Assembly: GCA_028824125.1 (NCBI GenBank)
Contig: JAPPES010000097.1
Location: forward strand, 1-64,000
Reading direction: 5' to 3'
DNA from: Candidatus Poribacteria bacterium
Lineage (GTDB): Bacteria; Poribacteria; WGA-4E; WGA-3G
DNA: 64,000 nt
Shown here: positions 42,980 through 52,624 of the stretch, in pieces
Position numbering within the stretch: the first letter of the stretch is position 1
How the letters are laid out: each line of letters starts with the position of its first letter
Notes under the pieces: model-generated
What the model was told of the DNA's origin: nothing
The model's database searches: none
What the model saw: the letters and a program-made list of their open reading frames with translations, nothing else
Translations under genes and position numbers: made by a program

Positions 42980-43861
42980 TTAAACCGCTCTGCAATCCAC
43001 CGAAACTGACAATTCGTGCGTGCCACTTCCAAAAACAACCCCTTTAAGCGGTGCTACGTCTGAGTAATCTCTCCCCCAAGCAACAGTGATGTGTTGGTCA
43101 GTCGGGATTTGGTTATTGGTCGGGTCAAAGTCTATCCAACCAATGTCTGGCAGATATACTGAAAACCATGCATGTGATGCGTCCGCGCCTATCAACTGCT
43201 CTTGGTTAGGTTGTGCTACTGTTTCAATGTATCCACTGACATATCGGGCTGCCAAACCCATTGAACGTAAACACCCGATTCCGAGGTGTGCGAAATCTTG
43301 ACACACGCCCCGACGGTGTTTTATCACCTCTGCAAGCGGTGTGGCAACCGTAGTAAAACCTGGGTCATAAGCAAAATCTTTAAAAAGACGATTAATTAAA
43401 TCTTGGACTGCTTCAATCAACGGACGCTCCTTAGCAAACGAACTCTCAGCATAAGCGTGTAATTCAGGCATCTTTTGGATCATTGGCGAATCAAAGATGT
43501 ACTGTCGTATCTCCAAAATCTCTGCGTTCTGGTCCGTATGTAACCGCTCTTGAACAGTTTCCCACACTATATCTTCCACGATATCCATATCTATTTGGGC
43601 ATCTTTCACCTCTACATGACTTGTAACTGTAACGCTTAAATCTTGATGGGGGCGCTGAATGGTGAAATAGCAAACAGTATTGCCAAAGAAATCTTTTCGT
43701 TCACGGTAACTTGTAGGCTCCGGATCGACTGTAAATTCACTTTGTGTGCAGATCTGTTGTGCAAAACTTCGTGGAGTCAACCGAGCTTCGTTATGGCAGA
43801 GATTGACAAGACTGCTATAACTGTACTGAGTGTTATGTGTAATCTTATAGTTTATTGACAT
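42980..43861 (-). CDS. Transglutaminase-like cysteine peptidase
   Basis: A 293-residue protein with the bacterial transglutaminase amino-terminal domain (INYKITHNTQYSYSSLVNLCHNEARLTPR) and the catalytic core: Cys in HRRGVCQDFAHL (about 186), His in DASHAWFSVYLP (about 227) and Asp in WIDFDPTNN (about 242). Proteins of this type are usually encoded next to CP-ATP-grasp and alpha-E proteins, as here, and are predicted to cleave or form isopeptide-like bonds. It starts 9 bases after the upstream gene stop. Cytoplasmic; substrate unknown. Confidence 0.92.
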   Translation of the reverse strand: MSINYKITHNTQYSYSSLVNLCHNEARLTPRSFAQQICTQSEFTVDPEPTSYRERKDFFGNTVCYFTIQRPHQDLSVTVTSHVEVKDAQIDMDIVEDIVWETVQERLHTDQNAEILEIRQYIFDSPMIQKMPELHAYAESSFAKERPLIEAVQDLINRLFKDFAYDPGFTTVATPLAEVIKHRRGVCQDFAHLGIGCLRSMGLAARYVSGYIETVAQPNQEQLIGADASHAWFSVYLPDIGWIDFDPTNNQIPTDQHITVAWGRDYSDVAPLKGVVFGSGTHELSVSVDCRAV

Positions 43862-43870
43862 TGCCTAAAC

Positions 43871-46540
43871 CTATGAAGGATCGGTATTAACCAGCTGTTG
43901 AGGTCCTTGGACATGACTGAAATATGTTTGTGTAAGAACATCAGATACTTCTATCAATATCTGTGCAAGTCGAACCAAAAGTTTTTCTAATCCTTGACGT
44001 TGTGTGCTTTGTTCAGGCCGTTGTGCAAGCTGGAATGTATTAGAGAGTTGCAGCTGCGTTAAGGCTTCTAATATTAATTGTTCTCCCTCACTAAGGCGGT
44101 AGCCAGACTTTTCCCGGGGCAGATCGCGGATCTGTTCCTGAAGCCGTTTTAATTGATAGACTAACGAACGCGGGTTAGTTTCATCAAGAAGTAACATCTC
44201 AAGTGCTGTTGGCAGGTGTAACGCAGATCGATAACGGTTTCGATAGGTAATTAGGCTTTCCGCGGCGGCAAGAATGGATTCAAGCAGCAGATGCTCAATC
44301 CATTCTTCCTGAACGGCTACGAGACTTGATCGACAAAGCACAATGAGAAGTAATGCTCGTTCAATGCGCCGCCCCATATCAAGGCTAACCCAACCCATTG
44401 TTTGCGTCATGCTTTCCGCGTTAAGACCGCTCAGTGCTGCCAGATAAATCATCAATTGGTCGAGTTCTGTTTGGATATGTTGTAGCGTGCGCCCATCAGA
44501 TTCGCTGAAGGAGTGTTGTGATTGTAAGTTTTCGTCGGTAGTGTTATATTTTTCGAGTGCGTTACATAAGTTTTCAATGCTGTTCATAACACGCCATGTA
44601 TCCGTAGACCAGCGATCACGGACAGCATAAGCAGCACTTACCAGTGATTGTAGTATTGACACAAGGCTGCCACTGTTTTCTGTATCAAGCATGATGAATA
44701 GCAGTTCGCTTTCTAACTCTTGTCCGGTTTTGCTAACAAATTCCGGATGAGATGAGGTTAAACCGGTCAATGATCGGAGCATGCTGCGTAGATAAGCAAG
44801 TTCTGATACATTCCTTGACTCTTCTCCGTGTATTTCTGTGAAAACTGCTGAAGGGAGATGTTGTCCTAAAGGCGAAGCTTCCAAACCTATCTTAATTTTG
44901 TCTAATGTAATCCTCAGAAGACGTGCCTGCCCTTCTGCACGTTCCGCATAGCGCCCCACCCAAAACAGGTTTTCAGCGGACCGACTTGATAACCCTTGTG
45001 AGTCTTCAAAAATAATGGAACCACTTCTTGAATGCTGCCATAAACTGATATGTGGTTCCGGTTCAGGTGCTAAAACCCAGGTATCTTTACTAACGCCACC
45101 GTCTTGAATAGTAAGCGTTAATTCACTTGCTTCACCTTCACAACGGGTAAGTCCACCCGGCATCACAGTGTATCTGTCTTTTTCGGCAAATAGGAAACTA
45201 CGAAGGATCGCACGGCGCGGTTCAAGTTTACCTTTAATTAAAGAAGGTGTTGTGGAAAAATCAATGTATTCCTGCCCAACATAGAGATGTGGTTTGGCAT
45301 TAATCTGAGCGAGGAGTGTGTCAAGTTCTGCAGAACTGAGTTTCGTTCCAAACAATGGCTTTGTGTTCGGCGGACGATAAATTGGTTTGATAACTAATTT
45401 TTTAATATTTGACAATACATAGTCTCGGTGTTCCGGTTGCCCGCACCACCATGTCGTTACGGAGGGGAGACGTAACTCTTCACCGATCAGCTGTTTGGCA
45501 ATGTTCGGCAGAAACGACATCAGAGCAGGATTTTCCAAAACGCTGCTCCCAGGTGGATTTACGACAACAACGTTGCCTTGTCGGATTGCCTCCAACAATC
45601 CGACAACACCGAGCCGTGAGTCCTGTCGTAGTTCCAATGGATCACAGAATATATCGTCTACCCTGCGTAAAATAATATCTACGGGTTGTAAGCCATCAAG
45701 TGATTTCAACCACACACGTCCATCCAGCACCGTCAGATCATCGCCTTGGACCAATGTATAGCCGAGGTAACTCGCTAAATAAGCGTGTTCAAAGTAAGTT
45801 TCATTGTAGGGACCAGGTGTCAGGACAACGACGTGTGGATTGTCTTTTTGACGTGGCGCAAATTCCGCTAAACTATTTTGCATTGCCCGAAAGAAGAAAG
45901 AGAGACGGTGGACACCAACTTCACCGAAAAGGTGTGGCAATGTACGTGCCAAAACAGTACGATTTTCAAGGGCGTATCCAGCACCTGACGGTGCTTGCGT
46001 CCTATCATTCAGCACCCATAAATTTCCGCTGGAATCTTTAGCCAAATCTGCAGCGTACGTTAGTAGGAGATTATCATCCTGCAGGACCAACTCCTTACAA
46101 GGACGCAAAAATCCAGCATGTGTATAGACGACTTCAGGGGGGACTAATCCGTCTTTGATTAACCTTCTTTCTCCATATAGGTCTTTCAAAATCAAATTTA
46201 AAAGTTCAGCTCGCTGCGTAAGTCCCGCCGAGATGGATTCCCAGTCCGAGTTTGAGATTATCAGAGGAATAGGGTCTAATTCCCATGGGCGATGTCCCTG
46301 TTTTTCACCATGCACGAGGTATGTGACACCGTTTTCCCGAAGCAAGCGTACTGCATCCTTGTGTCGAGCGACCATCTCTTCAAGACCGAGCGTGCTAAGT
46401 GCGTGAATAAACGATTGCCAGTGCGGGTTAACCTTCCCCGACCTGTCCAGCATCTCATCGCCCTTTTCAGTGTCAGTAAGATATGCTTTGGCAAAACTGT
46501 CGTTAACTATGCCGCTATTTGTTTTATTTGTGTGTAGCAT
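43871..46540 (-). CDS. Circularly permuted ATP-grasp / alpha-E fusion protein
   Basis: An 889-residue fusion of two usually separate proteins. Residues ~25-500 are the CP-ATP-grasp type 2 domain (VVLTPGPYNETYFEHAYLAS, GSSVLENPALMSFLPNIAKQLIGEELRLPSV, ILRSFLF...PGGLTRC), predicted to ligate an amino acid or peptide at ATP cost. Residues ~515-870 are the helical alpha-E domain, opened by SSRSAENLFWVGRYAERAEG. The transglutaminase gene follows within 9 bases, completing the known three-part neighbourhood (ATP-grasp, alpha-E, transglutaminase) predicted to make and process a peptide tag. No candidate precursor peptide was recognised nearby. Confidence 0.92.
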   Translation of the reverse strand: MLHTNKTNSGIVNDSFAKAYLTDTEKGDEMLDRSGKVNPHWQSFIHALSTLGLEEMVARHKDAVRLLRENGVTYLVHGEKQGHRPWELDPIPLIISNSDWESISAGLTQRAELLNLILKDLYGERRLIKDGLVPPEVVYTHAGFLRPCKELVLQDDNLLLTYAADLAKDSSGNLWVLNDRTQAPSGAGYALENRTVLARTLPHLFGEVGVHRLSFFFRAMQNSLAEFAPRQKDNPHVVVLTPGPYNETYFEHAYLASYLGYTLVQGDDLTVLDGRVWLKSLDGLQPVDIILRRVDDIFCDPLELRQDSRLGVVGLLEAIRQGNVVVVNPPGSSVLENPALMSFLPNIAKQLIGEELRLPSVTTWWCGQPEHRDYVLSNIKKLVIKPIYRPPNTKPLFGTKLSSAELDTLLAQINAKPHLYVGQEYIDFSTTPSLIKGKLEPRRAILRSFLFAEKDRYTVMPGGLTRCEGEASELTLTIQDGGVSKDTWVLAPEPEPHISLWQHSRSGSIIFEDSQGLSSRSAENLFWVGRYAERAEGQARLLRITLDKIKIGLEASPLGQHLPSAVFTEIHGEESRNVSELAYLRSMLRSLTGLTSSHPEFVSKTGQELESELLFIMLDTENSGSLVSILQSLVSAAYAVRDRWSTDTWRVMNSIENLCNALEKYNTTDENLQSQHSFSESDGRTLQHIQTELDQLMIYLAALSGLNAESMTQTMGWVSLDMGRRIERALLLIVLCRSSLVAVQEEWIEHLLLESILAAAESLITYRNRYRSALHLPTALEMLLLDETNPRSLVYQLKRLQEQIRDLPREKSGYRLSEGEQLILEALTQLQLSNTFQLAQRPEQSTQRQGLEKLLVRLAQILIEVSDVLTQTYFSHVQGPQQLVNTDPS

Positions 46541-46575
46541 GTTTATAGTGCCGAATTAAAAATGTGTATTTGTAT

Positions 46576-46764
46576 TCAGTAAATCCTAAATTTCACTCGG
46601 TTAGATCCACGGTGAGACGACTGAGCCAGTCCTGTCCGGTTTAGACATGTCTGCTTCCGCTTTCGGTTGCTTTTGTGTAGTGAGTCAAGAGACTCCCGCG
46701 GCTCATCACCGAAATTTCGAACAACAGTTGTGTCTCGTGTAACCGCTCTGTCAGAGAACTTCAC
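46576..46764 (-). other. Possible remnant of an IS200/IS605 (TnpB) 3' end
   Basis: Read on the minus strand this stretch has AGCGGTTACACGAGACACAA, then GTTGTTCGAAATTTCGGTGA and a segment with AAGCGGAAGCAGACATGTCT. Such sequences remind me of the 3' ends of TnpB elements, where the omega RNA lies, and the frame translates to TRDTTVVRNFGDEPRESL. No tnpB or tnpA reading frame is present. The match is from memory and weak. Confidence 0.25.
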
Positions 46765-46889
46765 TATCTTTTAGAGTTTGAATGCTTGTATTACCGTGTT
46801 GTGTATCTCCTTCTAAAACATATCTTAATTATACGATATATTCTTCTGTAAAACATGTAAAAGTTTGGGTGATATTGGATATAATGAAG

Positions 46890-47292
46890 TTTATAGTAAA
46901 ACATATAATTATTTGGACATTTTGTAGCACAAACTGTATGAAGTTTAAATAAATATTTCGGTAGGGGGACGAGGTTAGGAAACCTCGTCAGCAGCAGGTG
47001 TACATCTCTGCTGGCGAGGTTTCCTAACCTCGCCAAATTGCCCAATTTATTTTTTAATCTTCATTTAGTTTGTGCAGATGCGGACACAAACTAAATGAAG
47101 ATTAATTTATTAATTCGGTAACTTTTCTTCCCGTACGAGACACGCGTACCCCACTGCTGGCGAGGTTTCCTAACCTCGCCACATTACCGAAATATTTATT
47201 TAAACTTCATACAGTTTGTGCTACAACACCCCCTGGTAGGTTCGGTTTCCTAACCGAACATAATGCCCAATTAATTCTAAAATCTACTATAA
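46890..47292. repeat. Composite of nested and tandem MITE-like elements
   Basis: Outer ends TTTATAGTAAAACATATAAT (46890-46909) and AATTCTAAAATCTACTATAA (47273-47292) face each other. Inside are two tandem inner elements: 46925-47075 starts TAGCACAAACTGTATGAAGT and ends AATCTTCATTTAGTTTGTGC; 47084-47224 starts ACACAAACTAAATGAAGATT and ends AACTTCATACAGTTTGTGCT. Each contains GGCGAGGTTTCCTAACCTCG-type palindromes and GCTGGCGAGG. Together with neighbours they fill most of the 46541-47678 gap. Confidence 0.75.
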
Positions 47293-47297
47293 AAAAA

Positions 47298-47480
47298 CGA
47301 TAATTTGGCGAGGTCCGGAAGAAATCAACGGTAGTCTCCCACGCGCTATCGCTATGGGGGCCTTGCCAGTTAGGCGAATACGCATAAGATATTCGCCATG
47401 ATTCCCCACCCTCGCCAGCAGAGGTGGACACGACTTGTGCGGACAGAAGATGACCGAATTTAAAAATTAATCTTTATTCT
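47298..47480. repeat. MITE-like element in opposite orientation
   Basis: Read on the minus strand it starts TAAAGATTAATTTTTAAATT CGGTC, then CTCTGCTGGCGAGGGTGGGG, AATCATGGCGAATA, and ends near ACCGTTGATTTCTTCCGGAC; this follows the 16077-16236 copy along its length. Confidence 0.6.
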
Positions 47481-47678
47481 ATATATCGTGCGTTCAATTT
47501 TTAGGTCTTTTTTATTAAATTCATTGTCAACTACTATGCCTTGGGAATATGAGAAAGCGTTGTTTTTTCTTGCCTGCAATTCGGACAAGTTGTAAAATGA
47601 TGGTAGTTTATTGTTATTTTGTGTTGATAATTGATGCGTATAATGTGCATGCTGCGCTAATAAAAAGGAGAAAACAAA

Positions 47679-48503
47679 ATGCGGAAATATTTCTATGTTT
47701 TTGTGGTTTTGGCGTTTTGCCTCACATCTTTTGATATGACCGCTAAGGTTACAAAAGGTTTACACTTCTACATGCCGTTTGACGAAGGCGAAGGCAATAT
47801 TGCTAAGGATATTGGACCAAAAGGCTTTGAAGCTACACTGCACAACACAGCGAAATTTGTTGAGAAAGGTAAGCGCGGGGGTGCGATTGAATTCTCGGCA
47901 GGATCAGCTAAGATAATTGAACCAGGTGGTAAAAGTGATCTCTATGTAGAACATCTGACCGTTGCTGTATGGATACATCCTTATGAAATATCCGACATTG
48001 CTATTGGCAACGGACATGTCTATGGGAACATCTTTTATCACAAATCTGGGGCAAGTGATGATAACGTGGAATTTGGACTCGGTAGCGGACAAGGTTTGTA
48101 TTGGTATATCAATTCCGGTCAAAAAAATATGGGACCGTTTAACGGTGCTGACGTTGATACGACACTTCCTTTACCAAATTTGGGTTTAAAACCTGATAGC
48201 TGGTATCATGTTGCAGGGACTTTCGACGGTAAGGAGATTCGGATTTACCTTGATGGAAAACTTGAGGGACAGAAAGCGGTACCAAACAACGGTCCTGTGA
48301 TGATTTGGAATGATAATAATATTGAATTTGGTGGACGAGGAACCGGTGTCAATGCTTACAAAGGATTGCTTGACGAGTTAATTGTCTATGATCGTGCGTT
48401 AACTGAGGAGGAGGTCGTGGAAGTCATGAACTCTAAAGATATCTTTGCAGTAGATGCTACTGGAAAACTGACGACGACTTGGGGTGTTTTGAAGGCGAGG
48501 TAG
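47679..48503 (+). CDS. Secreted LamG-domain (concanavalin-like) protein
   Basis: A 274-residue exported protein: the signal peptide MRKYFYVFVVLAFCLTSFDMTA is followed by a LamG/concanavalin-type fold (LHFYMPFDEGEGNIAKDIG, LTVAVWIHPYEIS, WYHVAGTFDGKEIRIYLDGKLEGQK, YKGLLDELIVYDRALTEEEVVEVM), the usual Laminin_G_3 pattern with the final ALTEEEV helix. It probably binds carbohydrate or polymer at the surface. AAAAAGGAG precedes the ATG. An ATG 130 bases upstream gives no sensible protein. Confidence 0.88.
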   Translation: MRKYFYVFVVLAFCLTSFDMTAKVTKGLHFYMPFDEGEGNIAKDIGPKGFEATLHNTAKFVEKGKRGGAIEFSAGSAKIIEPGGKSDLYVEHLTVAVWIHPYEISDIAIGNGHVYGNIFYHKSGASDDNVEFGLGSGQGLYWYINSGQKNMGPFNGADVDTTLPLPNLGLKPDSWYHVAGTFDGKEIRIYLDGKLEGQKAVPNNGPVMIWNDNNIEFGGRGTGVNAYKGLLDELIVYDRALTEEEVVEVMNSKDIFAVDATGKLTTTWGVLKAR

Positions 48504-48565
48504 TAGGAAACACAAGGTGTAGTGCATGGTTTACACCATAACTGTCAACTTAGTGTCTGGTTTTC

Positions 48566-48640
48566 TTGTTGGAGGGCTTTGGAAGCCCGATTTCGTCTGT
48601 CTCACTCTGTAAATCGGGGTTACAAACCCCTTCAACAATA
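48566..48640. repeat. Inverted repeat near the EcfT gene end
   Basis: GTTGGAGGGCTTTGGAAGCC and CGATTTCG, then CGGGGTTACAAACCCCTTCA, form GGAGGG/CCCC-rich short palindromes similar in type to 39043-39065. They lie just downstream of the EcfT-like gene. Confidence 0.4.
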
Positions 48641-48659
48641 GGAAATATCCCTTTGTTTC

Positions 48660-49523
48660 TCACAACACCTCGCGTGTAAAAGTATACACACCTCTCAGCC
48701 ACGACCCGTAATAGATACCATTTGTATAACAGAAATAGATCACCTTTAAGCCAATAACGCAAATCAAACACACCAATAGCACCGTAAGCAAGCAATAATC
48801 CCATTGCCCCATCTGTGAAGTGCGTAAAGATGTTCGTTGTCTCGCGATATCAGGAGAAAACCCGCGACTTTCAACAGATTCGCCAAGATTAGCTGCATGC
48901 CGAATGTTACCTGCAAGTATAGGTCGGAAACTGTTGATAACACCTTGCACAGTAGCAAACAGATTGATTTGTAAGTAGCGGAATCCACGCAATCGTTGAG
49001 ACCGAATAACCGCAGCGGTTTCACTCGCAATCACAGGAATAAAATGTAATGCTGTTGTTACCATAAATGCAAGTGCGCCCGGCACACGCAACTGCCCCAT
49101 CGCCAAAAGTAGATCGCGAGGTTGGGTGGTCCAAACAATATAGCAACCAATCACAAGCGTGGTATTAAATCGCAGAGATTGAATTATACCGTGAAATAGC
49201 CCTTCACGATAGATTTTGATGCCACCAGTCCACTCGCCAATAAACGGAAAGTCCAATGGAACGAGCGTTATCAGGACCGTACGTGGAAATGCGTTGTAGA
49301 ACATTCCTTGACTGTAAATCAAGCCCCACGTTGTAAAAAAGAGGAAGATGAATAGCAATCGGATTTGTCTTAAGGTTGGCTTTGATATAGCAATTAGGAC
49401 AAGACTGGCAAGGAAACATGTTAGCAATGCAGTTGGACTGTCCAGTAAAATGACAAGGCAACCACAAATCATCATGATGAGTATTTTGGTGCGGGATTCC
49501 AGTTTGGTATAATGTGTAGTCAT
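48660..49523 (-). CDS. EcfT/CbiQ-type transporter membrane protein
   Basis: A 287-residue integral membrane protein with about six hydrophobic helices (starting at residue ~12, ILIMMICGCLVILLDSP). Family features are RSQRLRGF and ESVESRGF, the two Arg-Gly bearing coupling segments that touch the ECF ATPases. It would be the transmembrane coupling subunit of an energy-coupling-factor importer for a vitamin or metal. No EcfA ATPase or substrate-binding S protein gene is in the window. It starts 7 bases after the stop of the large WD40 gene, with no obvious ribosome binding site, hence probably translated by coupling. Confidence 0.85.
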   Translation of the reverse strand: MTTHYTKLESRTKILIMMICGCLVILLDSPTALLTCFLASLVLIAISKPTLRQIRLLFIFLFFTTWGLIYSQGMFYNAFPRTVLITLVPLDFPFIGEWTGGIKIYREGLFHGIIQSLRFNTTLVIGCYIVWTTQPRDLLLAMGQLRVPGALAFMVTTALHFIPVIASETAAVIRSQRLRGFRYLQINLFATVQGVINSFRPILAGNIRHAANLGESVESRGFSPDIARQRTSLRTSQMGQWDYCLLTVLLVCLICVIGLKVIYFCYTNGIYYGSWLRGVYTFTREVL

Positions 49524-49530
49524 TTTAAAT

Positions 49531-52419
49531 TTACTTTAATATCAACATCTTGCGCGTTGCAGTAAAATCGCCAGCGATGAGGGTATAGAAATACACGCCG
49601 CTTGCAACGGGTTCACCGGCCCCGTTTTTACCATTCCAAAAAGCTGCACGGTTCCGATGTTTATAAAGTCCAGCAGCCTGCTGTCCCAAAAGTAAGGTGC
49701 GGATCAGCTGTCCATCGGCAGAATAGATGCGGATAGCCACATTGGCGGGTTCTGCCAGTTGATACGGGATCCACGTCTCCGGGTTAAACGGATTCGGATA
49801 ATTTGCTAAAAGTGCTGTCTCTTGCGGCGTTAATGCTGCAAGAAGTTGCTGAAGGACTAAGATACCCCGTTGAAAAGCAGGATCAGTTAGTGCTAATTGT
49901 TGCGCATCCCGTAACCACTGTTCTACTTCTGCCTTTGTCGGAGCGTTTTCAAAGTTATAACTCCAGATTGGAGGTGCAGCACCCGCAGAATTCGCCATAG
50001 CGGCTGCAACCAAGGTAAGGTCAACGATATTGACGACTCCATCACCATTCACATCTGCGAGGTTTTCACCTTCTTGTGTAAAGTTTGAGGCAACCAAAGT
50101 TAAATCTTGTCCGTCAACAATACCGTCGCCATTCAGATCCGCTTGTTGACGCATAGGTTCGATTATTTGTCCGACTCCAACGCGCGCATAAGAAACGTTA
50201 CCTCTGCTATCCGTCAATCGGACGTTAGATAAGGTTAACGTAGATGCTTTGGGCGCAACAACTTCAAAGGTTATAGTAGCCAACGTTCCTGTGCCAAAAC
50301 TCTCTCCAGCAAGAGATGTTGCCGCAAGCGTAACAGTGTTTTCCATAATAACTGGTGGAACAGAAAACGCTCCCATTGGCAAAAAATTAGCATTTTCACT
50401 TTCAATATAGCGAAGTGCGGCGGGATCATACCTAATGGTTGCCTGATACCCAGCCACGCTTCCGGCATCTTCAATATTAAGGGAGAGCGTGAGTTGCTCC
50501 CCGATTGCAGGAGGCTGCAGATGGGAGGGCGAAAAATTGACAGTGGCATAAGTGTGAGATGATGGTGTAAAATTCCATAGAAGCGTTGTGCCATCTGAGC
50601 TGCTACTTGCAAGTGTACTACCATTCGGACTTAAGGCAACACTCAAGATACTACTTGTATGCCCAGTAAGCGTTTGTAGGGGTTGACCAGATACTGTATC
50701 CCACAAACGGACAGTCCGATCATTACCCCCACTTGCAAGTGTGCCGCCATCCTCACTAAAGGCAACACTCCAAACCCAATCTGTATGGTCGGTAAACGTG
50801 TGAAGTTCAATCCCAAAGATTGTATCCCATATTCGGACAGTGTTATCGTCTCCGCCACTGGCAAGCATATTACCATTTGGACTGAAGGCAACGCTCCTCA
50901 CAAAATCTGTATGTCCAATGAGGACCTGTTTTTCATCACCAGAAGCAATATCCCACAGTCGTATCGTGCCATCAGTACTACTACTTGCAACTGTTTTTCC
51001 ATTTGGACTGAATGCAACGCTCAGTACCGCGCCTGTGTGTCCGGTGAGTGTTTTCAATTCCTCTGCGAAAGCTGTATCCCATATTTTAATAGTTCCGTCT
51101 TGACTCCCACTTGCAAGTGTATATCCATTCGGACTGAAGGCAATACTCCAAACCCAATCTTGATGCCCAATAAGCGTGTCAAGGTGTTCACCGTTAGATG
51201 CATTCCATAAGCGGACAGTTCCATCATCGCTTCCACTTGCCAGCGTATTTCCATCAGAACTAAATGCAACACTCCAGATCCAATCGTCATGTCCTATCAA
51301 CATCTGTCGGTGTTCTCCTGTGACAGCATCCCACAAATTGATTGTATTGTCTGCACCACTGGTTGCTACCACGCTACCATTAGTGTTGAACGCAACACCC
51401 AAAATATAATTAGTATATCCAGTAAGTACCTGCCGTTGTCCACCAAAAACAGGATCCCATAAGCGGACAGTTCCATCAGCACTCCCACTCGCAAGTGTTC
51501 CCCCACTTGTGCTAAACGCAACACTCAAAACAGCATTTGTGTGTTCATTAAGGACTTGTTGAAATTGACCAGAAACAGCATTCCACAAAATGACGGTACC
51601 ATCTCCGCTTGCACTTGCAATCGTATCTCCATTAGGGCTAAATGCCACACTATAAACAGGGCCTGCATGTCCTGGAATTGGCTGCTTTGGTACACGAAAG
51701 GTTGTATCCCAAAGTCGAATAGTTCTATCAGCACTGCCACTGGCGAGCGTTCCTTCAGTCGGGCTAAATGCCACACTATAAACAGCATCTTCATGTTCGG
51801 TAAAGACATGTTGTTGTTCACCAGTTGCAGCATCCCACAGCCGGACAGTTCCGTCAAAACTCCCACTGGCGAGGAGTGTCCCGCCCTGACTGAAGGCAAC
51901 GCTTGTAACAGCGTCAAAATGCCCAGGAAGTGTCTGCAGATGTTCATAGGTAATATAATTCCAGAGTTTGATGGTTGTGTCACTACTGCCACTGGCAAGG
52001 GTTTGGGCATCTGAACTAAATGCTAAGCTGCGAACTACACTTGTGTGCCCCGTAAGTGTTTCTTGGTATTCTCCAGTTGTAGCATTCCAGAGCCAAATTG
52101 TGCCATCGCTATTACCACTGGCAAGGGTTTGACTATCCGAACTGAATGCAGCACAGTAGACAGTCTGTGTATCTCCAGTGAGCAAGCTGATTTCTTCATA
52201 GGTTTGTGTATCATAGAGCCAAATACCGACGGAACTGACTACTGCCAGCCGCGTGCCATCTGGCGAATACTTAAGCTCACTTAGCCTACCTTTACCGAGC
52301 CGCGCTCTCGCGTTTTCGGGTAAACTGAATTGTGTAGGGTTTTGAGCAAAGGTTTCGGATAGAAAAAGTGATAAAATTAAAATTAGGGCTAAAAAAAATA
52401 AGGACAGTGTCTTTTTCAT
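49531..52419 (-). CDS. Secreted WD40-cohesin-dockerin protein with type IX-like sorting domain
   Basis: A 962-residue exported protein. Signal peptide 1-25 (LSLFFLALILILSLFLSETFAQ). Fourteen consecutive ~42-residue WD units (about 35-615; VRSVAFSPNGNMLASGGDDNTVRIWD is typical in form), enough for two seven-bladed propellers. A cohesin-like domain (about 625-755) and two dockerin calcium loops (DLNGDGIVDGQDLT, DVNGDGVVNIVDLT) follow. The end is a FlgD-Ig/type A sorting domain (NYPNPFNPETWIPYQL ... ASGVYFYTLIAG ... TRKMLILK). The coding DNA contains a 126-base periodic repeat for the WD units. The EcfT gene follows at 7 bases. Confidence 0.93.
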   Translation of the reverse strand: MKKTLSLFFLALILILSLFLSETFAQNPTQFSLPENARARLGKGRLSELKYSPDGTRLAVVSSVGIWLYDTQTYEEISLLTGDTQTVYCAAFSSDSQTLASGNSDGTIWLWNATTGEYQETLTGHTSVVRSLAFSSDAQTLASGSSDTTIKLWNYITYEHLQTLPGHFDAVTSVAFSQGGTLLASGSFDGTVRLWDAATGEQQHVFTEHEDAVYSVAFSPTEGTLASGSADRTIRLWDTTFRVPKQPIPGHAGPVYSVAFSPNGDTIASASGDGTVILWNAVSGQFQQVLNEHTNAVLSVAFSTSGGTLASGSADGTVRLWDPVFGGQRQVLTGYTNYILGVAFNTNGSVVATSGADNTINLWDAVTGEHRQMLIGHDDWIWSVAFSSDGNTLASGSDDGTVRLWNASNGEHLDTLIGHQDWVWSIAFSPNGYTLASGSQDGTIKIWDTAFAEELKTLTGHTGAVLSVAFSPNGKTVASSSTDGTIRLWDIASGDEKQVLIGHTDFVRSVAFSPNGNMLASGGDDNTVRIWDTIFGIELHTFTDHTDWVWSVAFSEDGGTLASGGNDRTVRLWDTVSGQPLQTLTGHTSSILSVALSPNGSTLASSSSDGTTLLWNFTPSSHTYATVNFSPSHLQPPAIGEQLTLSLNIEDAGSVAGYQATIRYDPAALRYIESENANFLPMGAFSVPPVIMENTVTLAATSLAGESFGTGTLATITFEVVAPKASTLTLSNVRLTDSRGNVSYARVGVGQIIEPMRQQADLNGDGIVDGQDLTLVASNFTQEGENLADVNGDGVVNIVDLTLVAAAMANSAGAAPPIWSYNFENAPTKAEVEQWLRDAQQLALTDPAFQRGILVLQQLLAALTPQETALLANYPNPFNPETWIPYQLAEPANVAIRIYSADGQLIRTLLLGQQAAGLYKHRNRAAFWNGKNGAGEPVASGVYFYTLIAGDFTATRKMLILK

Positions 52420-52624
52420 TGGGGAAATTCTCCTATTACAGTAATTAGCTATTATCTATTAAATCCAAACAATTTGAATAATGTCTTTTTCTAAAGTATA
52501 TCACAAAGACGGCAAAAGTGCCAATTTTTTGTGGGAAGCGGTATAGGTTAGTGGGCTGGCGGTAGCAATACAATACGCAGTGCTTTTGCTTGCAAATTCT
52601 AATTGATTTCGGTGTAGCCGGCAC

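Noticed and set aside
46791-47431. Frames of 74-84 residues in the 46.8-47.4 kb gap
   Set aside because: They translate MITE-like repeats and have no ribosome binding site.
49531-52419. CRISPR-like periodicity
   Set aside because: The period is 126 bases and in frame, encoding WD40 units; there are no short identical repeats with unique spacers.
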